NCBI RefSeq assembly: GCF_021245805.1 | Contig: NZ_JAJJNF010000001.1 | Coordinates: 558,001-622,000, forward strand | Length of the DNA stretch: 64,000 bases | Direction of reading: 5' to 3' | Source of the DNA: Mangrovimonas futianensis | GTDB taxonomy: Bacteria; Bacteroidota; Bacteroidia; Flavobacteriales; Flavobacteriaceae | Shown here: one piece after another, positions 8,830-17,198 of the stretch | How the letters are laid out: every line of letters starts with the position of its first letter | How positions within the stretch are numbered: the stretch's first letter is position 1 | Made by a program: the position numbers and the translations under genes | Notes under the pieces: model-generated | What the model saw: the letters and a program-made list of their open reading frames with translations, nothing else | What the model was told of the DNA's origin: nothing | Databases searched by the model: none

Positions 8830-9504
8830 CTATCTCAATTTAAACCTAATATACGTAATTGGTTTGTTTTGTTCCAAATACTGACTTTCGTAGAAGGTTT
8901 GGATTCCAGTCACTTCCTCAGGGCTTCCCTGCTGTCTATATACATCATGATTGGCATAAATAATTTCATGGCCTTCGCCATGAAGCAAACCAAGCGTATA
9001 TCCGTGCATAAACTCAGAATCTGTTTTTAAGTTAAGAACACCATCGGGCTTTAAAACCTTCCTGTATTTTTCTAAAAAATGGGTATTGGTCATTCTATGC
9101 TTCGTGCGCTTGTATTTGATTTGAGGATCTGGGAAAGTAATCCAGATTTCGTCAACTTCATTCTCTGCAAAAGCATATTCAATCAATTCTATTTGAATCC
9201 TCAAAAAGCCGACATTCGATATCCCGTCTTCAATAGCCGTCTTAGCTCCTCGCCAAAATCTAGCCCCCTTAATATCGATCCCTATAAAATTTCTATCTGG
9301 AAATTTCTTTGCTAAACCTACAGAGTATTCACCTTTACCACAACCCAATTCCAAAACTAAAGGCTGGTCGTTTTTGAAAAACGTTTTATTCCATTGCCCT
9401 TTTAATTGAAAATCACCATTCACCAATTCCTCCCTACTCGGTTGGATAACGTTATCAAAAGATTCATTCTCTTTAAATCTTTTTAGTTTATTTTTACTTC
9501 CCAC
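8830..9504 (-). CDS. trmB: tRNA (guanine-N7)-methyltransferase
   Basis: 224 residues with the TrmB signatures: LVLELGCGKGEYSVGLAKKF (SAM motif I), FIGIDIKGARFWRGAKTA, and WITFPDPQIKYKRTKHRM with the catalytic Asp. It forms m7G46 in tRNA. The start is GTG at 9504: no ATG is available upstream in frame, and the coding frame begins within a few bases of the AT-rich promoter region. Confidence 0.94.
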   Translation of the reverse strand: MGSKNKLKRFKENESFDNVIQPSREELVNGDFQLKGQWNKTFFKNDQPLVLELGCGKGEYSVGLAKKFPDRNFIGIDIKGARFWRGAKTAIEDGISNVGFLRIQIELIEYAFAENEVDEIWITFPDPQIKYKRTKHRMTNTHFLEKYRKVLKPDGVLNLKTDSEFMHGYTLGLLHGEGHEIIYANHDVYRQQGSPEEVTGIQTFYESQYLEQNKPITYIRFKLR

Positions 9505-9549
9505 GGATAAATTTAAAGTTTAGGCAAAATTAAGGAAACATAGCCGCTT

Positions 9550-9557
9550 TACATTTG
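9550..9557 (+). promoter_or_regulatory. -7 promoter element (TACATTTG), probably leaderless
   Basis: A perfect TAnnTTTG ends 8 bases before the ATG at 9566. Transcription would therefore begin at or next to the start codon. Confidence 0.6.
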
Positions 9558-9565
9558 CTTTTTTT

Positions 9566-10615
9566 ATGAAATTGAGAAAACGCATATTAGTAGCCCCTCT
9601 TAATTGGGGTTTAGGTCATTCCACACGTTGTATTCCGATAATTCAAGCTTTAATTGACCAAGGGTTTGACCCAGTCATTGCTAGTGATGGAGTCGCATTA
9701 GAATTGCTTAAAAAAGAATTCCCCAGCTTAATCCATGAAGAATTACCCTCCTATAACATTACCTATTCCAAAAAAGGGATATTTTTTAAATATAAGATTT
9801 TAAAAGACGCTCCAAGAATATTGAGGACCCAAAAGGAAGAGCTTCAAAAAGTCAAAGAATTGGTTAAAACTTATGATATTGTTGGAATCATTTCAGATAA
9901 CCGATTTGGAGTAAGGCATAAAAACATTCCTTCCATATTTATCACACATCAATTACAAGTCTTAAGTGGTACTACCACTTGGTTTAGCACAAGATTTCAC
10001 CATAACGTCATTAAAAAATTTGATGAATGTTGGGTACCAGATGCTCAAGGAAAAGTGAATTTAAGTGGTAAGCTGGGGCATTTAGACACCCCCATTATTC
10101 CTACTAAATATTTGGGTCCTATTAGCCGGTTTAACAAGCAAGACTTGGAAATAATTTATGACTTGATGGTGCTTCTATCTGGTCCAGAACCTCAACGCAC
10201 AATGCTTCAAGAAAAGCTACTAACCGAACTTTCAAATTACAATGGAAAAGTCCTTTTTGTGAGGGGTGTCATTGAATCAGAGCAATTGGTTGAAAAAAAA
10301 GAAAATATTACCATTTACAATTTCATGACCAGTAACGAATTGGAAACCGCACTGAACCAAAGTGCCATAGTAATTTCTAGGTCTGGATATACCACTGTAT
10401 TGGATTTAGCTAAACTAGGCAAAAAAGCATTTTTCATTCCCACACCTGGGCAAACGGAACAAGAATATTTAGCTATAGAATTACAAAAACAAGGATTGGT
10501 TCCTACATGCAAACAAAGTCAATTCAAAATTAAAGACCTAGAGCGCGTTAAGGATTTTAAAGGGCTCTCATTTGAGACAGAAACAAACTTTGAAAGTCTA
10601 TTCAGCCTTTTCTAA
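9566..10615 (+). CDS. glycosyltransferase, MurG/GT28-like
   Basis: 349 residues. The N-terminus (APLNWGLGHSTRCIPIIQAL) has the glycine-rich acceptor loop of GT-B glycosyltransferases, and the C-terminal half has the nucleotide-sugar site ISRSGYTTVLDLAKLGKKAFFIPTPGQTEQ, as in MurG and related enzymes. The donor is probably a UDP-sugar; the acceptor is unknown. Its 3' end overlaps that of the opposing histidine kinase gene by 18 bases. Confidence 0.82.
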   Translation: MKLRKRILVAPLNWGLGHSTRCIPIIQALIDQGFDPVIASDGVALELLKKEFPSLIHEELPSYNITYSKKGIFFKYKILKDAPRILRTQKEELQKVKELVKTYDIVGIISDNRFGVRHKNIPSIFITHQLQVLSGTTTWFSTRFHHNVIKKFDECWVPDAQGKVNLSGKLGHLDTPIIPTKYLGPISRFNKQDLEIIYDLMVLLSGPEPQRTMLQEKLLTELSNYNGKVLFVRGVIESEQLVEKKENITIYNFMTSNELETALNQSAIVISRSGYTTVLDLAKLGKKAFFIPTPGQTEQEYLAIELQKQGLVPTCKQSQFKIKDLERVKDFKGLSFETETNFESLFSLF

Positions 10616-11635
10616 ACTAAAAGAAAATTCACTCCCTACCCCCAACTCACTTTCAATGTAAATTTTCTCTTCGTGCGCTTCAATGATGTGCTTAACTATG
10701 GAAAGTCCAAGACCAGAACCGCCCTCTTTTCTTGACCCGCTTTTATCAACCCTGTAGAATCGTTCAAAAATTCTGGAGATATGTTCTTCACCAATACCTT
10801 CTCCATTGTCAGTTACCCTGATAATAATTTTATTTTTAATCAGGTTCTCTATACTCACCTCTGTAGTACCCTTTTCCCTTCCGTATTTAATGGAGTTCAC
10901 CATAAGGTTGGTCACCACCTGTTGAATTCGTTCTTTATCTGCTTTTACCAAAACCGGCTCATCATAATTCAAGTCAAACATTAAGGTTATCTCTTTTTTG
11001 GCCGCCTTCATCTCCAGCATATCAAAAACGTTTTGGATGACCTCCACAATGTTAAACACCTCCATATTAAGTCGCAAATCACCTGCCTCTAATTTGGTAA
11101 TCATATCAAGGTCCTTTACTATATATATAAGTCTTTCTACCCCCTTATTCGCTCTTGACAAATATTTTTTAAGGATTTTCTTATCCTTCATGGCGCCATC
11201 GAGAAGGGTTAAAATATAGCCTTGGACAGTAAATAAAGGGGTCTTTAACTCATGAGAAACATTTCCTAGAAACTCCTTTCGATATTCCTCCCTAACCTTT
11301 AAAGTTTCAATTTCCAACTTTTTATCCTTGGCATATTTGTCTATTTCCTTGGTCAGAGTAGCCATATCCGTAGTAATGGGTTGTTTAGTCAAGGACGTAG
11401 ATTCCAAAAGGGTCAAATCATCATAAATTTTCTTAACCCTTCTGTATATGAAACGTTCCACGCGGTATTGAATAATTGCAAAACAAACCAAATAAGAAAG
11501 AAGTGCAAAAGGAATCACAAACCAACCTAAGGCACCTACCACATATAAAAAAACACTCAAAAGGAGTGTTAGTATTATGGTGATAAACAGCGATGTTCTA
11601 ATCGCAAATTTATATGTTTTCTTGAGTTTCTGCAT
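10598..11635 (-). CDS. sensor histidine kinase, PhoR-like
   Basis: 345 residues: two membrane helices near the N-terminus (about 12-55), then HisKA with phospho-acceptor His in FLGNVSHELKTPLFTVQGY, an N box VTNLMVNSIKYG, and G1/G2 boxes DNGEGIG and GGSGLGLSIVKHI. With no PAS and almost no periplasmic loop, it may sense through the membrane or a partner. The start ATG overlaps the stop of the response regulator (TGATG), so the pair is co-translated. Confidence 0.93.
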   Translation of the reverse strand: MQKLKKTYKFAIRTSLFITIILTLLLSVFLYVVGALGWFVIPFALLSYLVCFAIIQYRVERFIYRRVKKIYDDLTLLESTSLTKQPITTDMATLTKEIDKYAKDKKLEIETLKVREEYRKEFLGNVSHELKTPLFTVQGYILTLLDGAMKDKKILKKYLSRANKGVERLIYIVKDLDMITKLEAGDLRLNMEVFNIVEVIQNVFDMLEMKAAKKEITLMFDLNYDEPVLVKADKERIQQVVTNLMVNSIKYGREKGTTEVSIENLIKNKIIIRVTDNGEGIGEEHISRIFERFYRVDKSGSRKEGGSGLGLSIVKHIIEAHEEKIYIESELGVGSEFSFSLEKAE

Positions 11636-12318
11636 CAATCGACAAACTTGTACCCAACGCCTTTTACGGTTTTAAAGCTTTTGTCTCCAATTTTTTCACG
11701 AAGCTTTCTGATGTGTACATCAATTGTACGTCCACCAACAACAACTTCATTACCCCAAACTTTATCCAAAATTTCCTCTCGCTTGAAAACTTTACCTGGT
11801 TTTGATGCCAACAAAGATAGTAATTCAAATTCTTTTCTAGGAAGTATAATTTCTTCATTCTTAAGGGTGATTTTATACTCGTCCCTATTGATTACCAAGC
11901 TTCCAATTTTCACTGTAGACTCTTGGGTTTCATCTTCTTTAATTCGTCTTAACAAAGCCTTCACCTTACTTACCAGCACTTTTGGCTTAATCGGCTTGGT
12001 AATGTAATCATCAGCACCTGCATCAAAACCAGCAACTTGTGAATAATCTTCACCTCTAGCTGTTAAAAAAGTAACAATAGTATCCTGTAATTCTGGCACT
12101 TTCCTGATTTGCTCACAAGCCTCAATTCCATCCATTTCAGGCATCATAACATCTAATATAATTAAATGCGGCTTCTCCTTTTTAGCTTTTTTCAAAGCTT
12201 CAACTCCATTCTCGGCTGTAATTACTTGATAACCTTCACTTGTCAAGTTATAACCTATGATTTCCAAAATATCTGGTTCATCATCTACAAGGAGGATTTT
12301 GATGTCCTTTTTTTTCAT
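11635..12318 (-). CDS. OmpR/PhoB-family response regulator
   Basis: 227 residues: a receiver domain with the acidic pair DDEPD and phospho-acceptor Asp in LIILDVMMPEMDG, the conserved Thr and Lys (FLTARGED, DYITKPIKP), then a winged-helix DNA-binding domain ending in GRTIDVHIRKLREKIG and VKGVGYKF. Partner of the histidine kinase that follows. Both resemble PhoB/PhoR, so phosphate control is possible but not shown by the neighbourhood. Confidence 0.94.
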   Translation of the reverse strand: MKKKDIKILLVDDEPDILEIIGYNLTSEGYQVITAENGVEALKKAKKEKPHLIILDVMMPEMDGIEACEQIRKVPELQDTIVTFLTARGEDYSQVAGFDAGADDYITKPIKPKVLVSKVKALLRRIKEDETQESTVKIGSLVINRDEYKITLKNEEIILPRKEFELLSLLASKPGKVFKREEILDKVWGNEVVVGGRTIDVHIRKLREKIGDKSFKTVKGVGYKFVD

Positions 12319-12515
12319 TTTTAAAGGTTTCGTTTAGTTTGAAAAGTAAAGATAGTATTAATCAAAATAATTTAATATCATTTGATTACAAATAACAATT
12401 AGGTAACAAATACCTTACAACAAGTTAAAGAAAAAGGGCGTTTTAACGAATGTTATGATAATTTTGGTCTGATTTTTGAATTATTTTATTACATTTAATT
12501 GAATAATTTTTCCCA

Positions 12516-12851
12516 ATGAAGCAGTTTTACCTAATAATATTCTTTTGTGTGGTCTTTTCTCTAAGTGGTTTCTCCCAAACTACTGAGAAGTATATGGCGG
12601 CCAAACAAGATATGGAACTAGCAGAAAATTTAACGCTATATCCCAATCCTGCTAGTCATGGAAAAGTTTATATCTCATCTAAAAACAACAAGGTTAAAAA
12701 AATTGAAATTTTCAATGTTTTAGGAAAATTGATTTTATCCACCACCCAATTAGGTAACGAACTCAATATTTCCAAGTTAAAGGCAGGTGCCTATATTGTG
12801 AAAATTTCTGAAGAAAGCCTAACAGTGACTAGGAAACTTATAGTTCGCTAA
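12516..12851 (+). CDS. T9SS sorting-domain protein with almost no cargo
   Basis: 111 residues: a signal peptide (to about GFSQ, residue 21), a linker of some 20 residues, then a complete type A T9SS C-terminal domain (LTLYPNPASHGKVYIS ... KIEIFNVLGKLI ... LKAGAYIVKISEES ... TRKLIVR). Such domains direct proteins through the type IX secretion system and are normally attached to a large cargo; here there is essentially none. It is followed by another T9SS protein on the same strand. It could be a small surface protein, or the remnant of a larger gene; no frameshift scar is visible. Confidence 0.8.
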   Translation: MKQFYLIIFFCVVFSLSGFSQTTEKYMAAKQDMELAENLTLYPNPASHGKVYISSKNNKVKKIEIFNVLGKLILSTTQLGNELNISKLKAGAYIVKISEESLTVTRKLIVR

Positions 12852-12924
12852 AACCCTTATGTTATATTAACGTAAAAACTGACATAAACCTACTCCTCAG
12901 GTAGATTTTACTCATAATAATCTT

Positions 12925-12932
12925 TATATTTG
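12925..12932 (+). promoter_or_regulatory. -7 promoter element (TATATTTG)
   Basis: A perfect TAnnTTTG box 28 bases before the T9SS gene at 12960, giving it its own promoter separate from the small upstream gene. Confidence 0.6.
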
Positions 12933-12959
12933 TTTTTCAACATATTAAATCAATAATCT

Positions 12960-14624
12960 ATGAGAAAAATTTACTTATTATTAATTCTACTTATTACCAC
13001 TACGGTTTCTTTTGGACAAGAAATCCTTATAAATGGTGATTTCGAATCTTGGGATGATGTTAATACCCCTACAGCATTTACACATATTGAAAGTACGGAA
13101 CAAGAATCTAGCGAAGTCCATTCAGGCACCTATTCAGCCAAAGTGACAGGTGGAACAAGTGATTTAGGTCAAACCATTACTGGAATCACACCCGGAATCA
13201 ACTATACAGTTTCATTATGGTACAAAGTTGAAGAAGGAACAGGCGATGGGTCCGATGCCAGAATTTGGTCTTACTGGAGAAGCGAAGGAAGCAACCTAAC
13301 AGATAATGCAGACGAATTAAGAGGGCCTAACAATTCTTATTTTGATACTAATGGAAATGTATGGACAGAATACAGTGTAACTGTTACAGCCCCAGCAACT
13401 GCCGATGAATTCTACTTTGAGGTAAGAACATACTCTGGAGCGGTAGTTTATTGGGACGATTTCTCCTTCTTTCAAGAAGCTGAAGGTTCTCCTTCTTTAA
13501 GCATTACATCTCCTACTAACGGCGCGTCAGTTGTTGGTCCTGATGTAGACGTTGAATTATCAATTTTAAATTTTGAGGTTGGAGCAACTGATGCTGGATT
13601 GGATGGACACATTCATTATTCTTTAGATGCTGGTGGTACGGTTATGGTATATGATACAGATCCTATTGCATTAACTGGACTTGCTGATGGTGAGCATACA
13701 GTAGATGTTTGGTTAGTGGACAATACACATACTCCTTTAGACCCACCAGTTGAGGCTTCTGTTACTTTTACTGTGACTTCAATTACTGAGGTAGCTGACC
13801 TTGCTACCTTAAGAGCTTCTGCCGAAGGTGGAATCTATGAAGTGACTGGTGAAGTTATTGTTAGTTTTGTAACCGGAAACAACAGAAATCAAATTTTCAT
13901 CCAAGATGCGACTGCTGGAATGTTAATTGATGATAACGCCGGAACAATTACTACTGCCTATATGGATGGAGATGGTATAACAGGCCTTACAGGGCAATTG
14001 GGTAGCTATGCAGACATGCTTCAATTTGTACCCACTGAAGATCCTGGTGCCGCAACTTCTTCTGCTAACAGTATCTCTCCTCAAATGGTAACATTGACTG
14101 ATTTGGAAAATAATTTGGATATGTACGAATCAGAATTAGTTATGATTAATGGTGTTACTTTTGCAGATGGCGATGGCACAACTACTTTTTCTTCGAATAC
14201 CAATTATGATATCTCTGATAGTACTTCTTCTGCCTTTGTGTTTAGAACCAATTATCCAAATGACAATTTGGAGGGAGAACTAATTCCTAATACTCCTGTA
14301 AATATCATGACTCTTGCAGGTGAATTCAATGGAACTCCTCAGGTATATCCGACGGGAGCAGATTATTTATTATCAGTAAACGAAATCAATTCTCTAAGTA
14401 CTCTAAGTATGTATCCTAATCCAGTTTTAGGAAACCAGGTAACCATTCAAACTCAAGGTAATGGTACTATTTCTGTTTCAGTATTTGACGTATTAGGGAA
14501 AAATGTATTGAACAAAGAAATTTCTAATAACACATTAAATGTTTCAAGCTTAAAGTCTGGAATTTATTTGGTTAGAATTTCTCAAAACGGGTTTAACACA
14601 ACTAAGAAATTAGTAGTTAAATAA
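12960..14624 (+). CDS. secreted multidomain protein with T9SS sorting domain
   Basis: 554 residues: signal peptide (about 1-20, ending FGQE); a carbohydrate-binding-module-like beta-sandwich (about 22-172, ILINGDFESWDD to YWDDFSFF); an Ig-like repeat (about 178-270); an OB-fold domain like those on secreted nucleases (about 280-470, YEVTGEVIVSF ... QIFIQDATAGMLIDD); and a T9SS type A C-terminal domain (LSMYPNPV to KKLVVK). No catalytic domain is present, so it is a surface adhesion or binding protein, possibly for polysaccharide. Confidence 0.85.
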   Translation: MRKIYLLLILLITTTVSFGQEILINGDFESWDDVNTPTAFTHIESTEQESSEVHSGTYSAKVTGGTSDLGQTITGITPGINYTVSLWYKVEEGTGDGSDARIWSYWRSEGSNLTDNADELRGPNNSYFDTNGNVWTEYSVTVTAPATADEFYFEVRTYSGAVVYWDDFSFFQEAEGSPSLSITSPTNGASVVGPDVDVELSILNFEVGATDAGLDGHIHYSLDAGGTVMVYDTDPIALTGLADGEHTVDVWLVDNTHTPLDPPVEASVTFTVTSITEVADLATLRASAEGGIYEVTGEVIVSFVTGNNRNQIFIQDATAGMLIDDNAGTITTAYMDGDGITGLTGQLGSYADMLQFVPTEDPGAATSSANSISPQMVTLTDLENNLDMYESELVMINGVTFADGDGTTTFSSNTNYDISDSTSSAFVFRTNYPNDNLEGELIPNTPVNIMTLAGEFNGTPQVYPTGADYLLSVNEINSLSTLSMYPNPVLGNQVTIQTQGNGTISVSVFDVLGKNVLNKEISNNTLNVSSLKSGIYLVRISQNGFNTTKKLVVK

Positions 14625-14648
14625 AAGAAACACAACCTAATTTTTATA

Positions 14649-14676
14649 AGCACTGTCTATTGGCAGTGCTTTTTTA
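14649..14676 (+). terminator. Rho-independent terminator
   Basis: AGCACTG / CAGTGCT stem with an 8-base loop, followed by TTTTTT, just after the T9SS gene. Confidence 0.85.
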
Positions 14677-14683
14677 TTTTCAA

Positions 14684-14691
14684 TACTTTTG
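14684..14691 (+). promoter_or_regulatory. -7 promoter element (TACTTTTG) that decides the start codon
   Basis: A perfect box whose last base is the first base of a candidate GTG start at 14691. A start there would lie inside the promoter, so the ATG at 14697 is the true start and the mRNA is essentially leaderless. Confidence 0.6.
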
Positions 14692-14696
14692 TGAAC

Positions 14697-15674
14697 ATGG
14701 ATCCCGCTACTATTTTTAATATTAATTCCCCTACCCATTTTGAGCAAAAGGCTCTGGAAGTTTTTAAATATCAATTTCAAAACAATAAAGTTTATAGGTC
14801 CTTTTGCGACCTACTCTATAAAAACCCAGCGGATGTGAACTGCATAGAGGACATTCCTTTTCTACCCATATCCTTCTTTAAAACCAAAGAAATTACTACC
14901 ACACCGGGAGTCAAAGACATTATCTTTACAAGCTCCGGCACTACAGGCTCTTCTACCAGCAAGCATTATGTTTCTGATATTTCATGGTACATTGAAAGTT
15001 TTAGAAAAGGATTTCAGCATTTCTATGGGAATATTGAAGATTATACTATTCTTGCCCTCTTACCTTCCTATTTAGAACGAGAAGGCTCCTCACTCATATA
15101 CATGGTTGAAGACCTTATTAAAAACTCCAAAAAGGAGAATAGTGGGTTCTATTTGAATGATTTAAAAAAATTAGCACACACTTTAAACCAATTGGATGCC
15201 CAAGGAGAAAAAACATTGTTAATAGGTGTCTCTTTTGCACTGTTAGATTTGGTTGAAAAGTACTCCTTCAATCTTCAAAACACCATTATCATGGAAACAG
15301 GGGGAATGAAAGGACGTCGTAAAGAATTGATTCGTGAGGAATTACATGGCATCTTGGAAAAAGGATTTGGCGTTAAAAAAATTCATAGTGAATATGGCAT
15401 GACCGAATTATTAAGCCAAGGATATTCTAAAGGGAATGGAATTTTTAATTGCCCCCCTTGGATGAAAGTTCTAACCAGAGATCCAGAAGACGCTCTTACC
15501 ATTCAAAACCATGGCAAAACTGGAGGTATCAATGTGATTGATCTTGCTAATTATCACTCTTGCTCCTTTATTGCCACCCAAGATTTAGGAAAAACACATA
15601 AAGATGGAAGTTTTGAAGTTATAGGCCGATTTGATCATTCAGACATTAGGGGATGTAACCTTCTAATCTTGTAA
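14697..15674 (+). CDS. LuxE/PaaK-like acyl-activating enzyme
   Basis: 325 residues of the acyl-protein synthetase (LuxE) family, an adenylate-forming enzyme. The AMP-binding P-loop is FTSSGTTGSSTSKHYV, with later motifs METGGMKGRRKEL, EYGMTELLSQGY and a short C-terminal GRFDHSDIRGCNLL in place of a long C-terminal lid. It would activate a carboxylic acid with ATP and pass it to a carrier or cysteine. No reductase (LuxC), carrier protein or thioesterase is adjacent, so the product is unknown. Such orphan members are frequent in flavobacteria. Confidence 0.8.
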   Translation: MDPATIFNINSPTHFEQKALEVFKYQFQNNKVYRSFCDLLYKNPADVNCIEDIPFLPISFFKTKEITTTPGVKDIIFTSSGTTGSSTSKHYVSDISWYIESFRKGFQHFYGNIEDYTILALLPSYLEREGSSLIYMVEDLIKNSKKENSGFYLNDLKKLAHTLNQLDAQGEKTLLIGVSFALLDLVEKYSFNLQNTIIMETGGMKGRRKELIREELHGILEKGFGVKKIHSEYGMTELLSQGYSKGNGIFNCPPWMKVLTRDPEDALTIQNHGKTGGINVIDLANYHSCSFIATQDLGKTHKDGSFEVIGRFDHSDIRGCNLLIL

Positions 15675-15747
15675 GGAATTAATTTTCCAATCGACTAATA
15701 ACATGCTTTCATGGAAAAGAAATTGATTTTTAAGTTGGTTAGAAAGC

Positions 15748-15782
15748 AAAGCGCCTGAAGATTTATATCTCAGGCGCTTTTA
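15748..15782. terminator. Bidirectional terminator
   Basis: AAAGCGCCTGA / TCAGGCGCTTT stem (11 bp) with an 11-base loop, T-rich on both strands, between the converging LuxE-like gene and tyrS. Confidence 0.88.
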
Positions 15783-15802
15783 TAGTTATTGATACGGCTT
15801 AA

Positions 15803-17110
15803 TTAAACCGCCTTTATTATATAAGTATTTTTCTTCCCTTTATTTATAATAACGTACCTATCATTGATCAAGTCATCACGTGTCAACAGATAGTCTTCCT
15901 TAACCTTCTCTTTATTGACAGCAATAGCATTTTCTTTCAAGGATCTTCTAGCTTCACCATTAGAGGCCAAAAACTCCGTTTTTGCGGCCAATGCACCAAT
16001 CATATCAACCCCTTCATCAAAATCTGAAATCGGTAATTCAGCTTGGGGCACACCTTCAAACACGTCTAAGAAAGTCTTTTCATCCAAAGTTTGGATATCC
16101 TGCTTAAAGGATTTACTAAACAAAATATTTGAAGCCTTTTCAGCTGTTTCAAAGGCTTCTTTAGAATGCACAAAAGTAGTCACTTCCTCTGCCAATCTTT
16201 TTTGTAAGATTCTATAATGAGGAGCTTCCTGATGGGCTTCAACCAATCCTGCAATAGTAGCTCTATCCAAAAAGGTGAAAATCTTGATATACTTTTCAGC
16301 ATCTTCATCAGAAGTATTTAACCAAAATTGATAAAACTTATAGACGGATGTTTTTTCAGGATCTAACCATACGTTCCCCCCTTCACTCTTTCCAAATTTA
16401 GAGCCATCTGCTTTAGTTATCAACGGACAGGTCATCGCAAATGCCTTTGTTTCTTCTCCCACATTCATTCTTCTCACCAACTCGGTACCGGTAGTTATAT
16501 TTCCCCATTGATCACTTCCTCCCATTTGAAGCAAGCAATTGAAGTTTTGGTGCAAATAATAAAAGTCGTAACCCTGTATTAGCTGATAAGTGAATTCCGT
16601 AAAAGACATACCTACACTACCCTCTTCCCCCGATAAACGTTTTTTAACAGAATCCTTAGCCATCATATAATTAACCGTGATTCGTTTTCCTACATCCCGA
16701 GCAAAATCTATAAATGAGAAGTCCTTCATCCAATCGTAGTTATTGACTAAAACAGGAGCATTTTCATCCTTAGAATCAAAATCCAAAAACCTAGAGAGCA
16801 CACCTTTAATACCTTCAACATTATGGTTTAAGGTAGCCTCATCCAATAAATTTCTTTCATCACTCTTCCCAGATGGGTCACCAATCATCCCAGTAGCGCC
16901 TCCTACCAAGGCAATAGGTCTATGTCCAAAATTCTTAAGGTGCACCAACAAAATAATAGGCACCAAACTACCAATATGTAAAGAATCTGAGGTTGGATCA
17001 AAGCCGATATAAGCTGTTGTCATTTCCTTATTAAGTTGCTCCTCCGTCCCAGGCATGATATCATGAACCATTCCTCGCCAACGTAATTCTTCTACGATTG
17101 AATTTGACAT
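15803..17110 (-). CDS. tyrS: tyrosyl-tRNA synthetase
   Basis: 435 residues. The Rossmann catalytic domain has AYIGFDPTSDSLHIGSL (HIGH motif), the tyrosine site YDFYYL/QMGGSDQWGN, and KFGKSEGGN (KMSKS variant); the C-terminal S4-like RNA-binding region contains AVNKEKV. It charges tRNA-Tyr. The start MSNSIVEEL at 17110 matches the family; the open frame extends 22 codons further upstream but those residues do not resemble it. It diverges from the epimerase gene. Confidence 0.96.
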   Translation of the reverse strand: MSNSIVEELRWRGMVHDIMPGTEEQLNKEMTTAYIGFDPTSDSLHIGSLVPIILLVHLKNFGHRPIALVGGATGMIGDPSGKSDERNLLDEATLNHNVEGIKGVLSRFLDFDSKDENAPVLVNNYDWMKDFSFIDFARDVGKRITVNYMMAKDSVKKRLSGEEGSVGMSFTEFTYQLIQGYDFYYLHQNFNCLLQMGGSDQWGNITTGTELVRRMNVGEETKAFAMTCPLITKADGSKFGKSEGGNVWLDPEKTSVYKFYQFWLNTSDEDAEKYIKIFTFLDRATIAGLVEAHQEAPHYRILQKRLAEEVTTFVHSKEAFETAEKASNILFSKSFKQDIQTLDEKTFLDVFEGVPQAELPISDFDEGVDMIGALAAKTEFLASNGEARRSLKENAIAVNKEKVKEDYLLTRDDLINDRYVIINKGKKNTYIIKAV

Positions 17111-17198
17111 GTATAAAATTTTAAAATTTAATTGGAGCAAAGATAAAAATACAACAAGAATTACTGAGCCTTTCAATAGAATTCTTTACTTTAGTTTC

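Noticed and set aside
17109..17198. Upstream extension of the epimerase gene by 30 codons
   Set aside because: It precedes the Rossmann motif and overlaps the tyrS promoter region; the ATG at 17199 fits the family.
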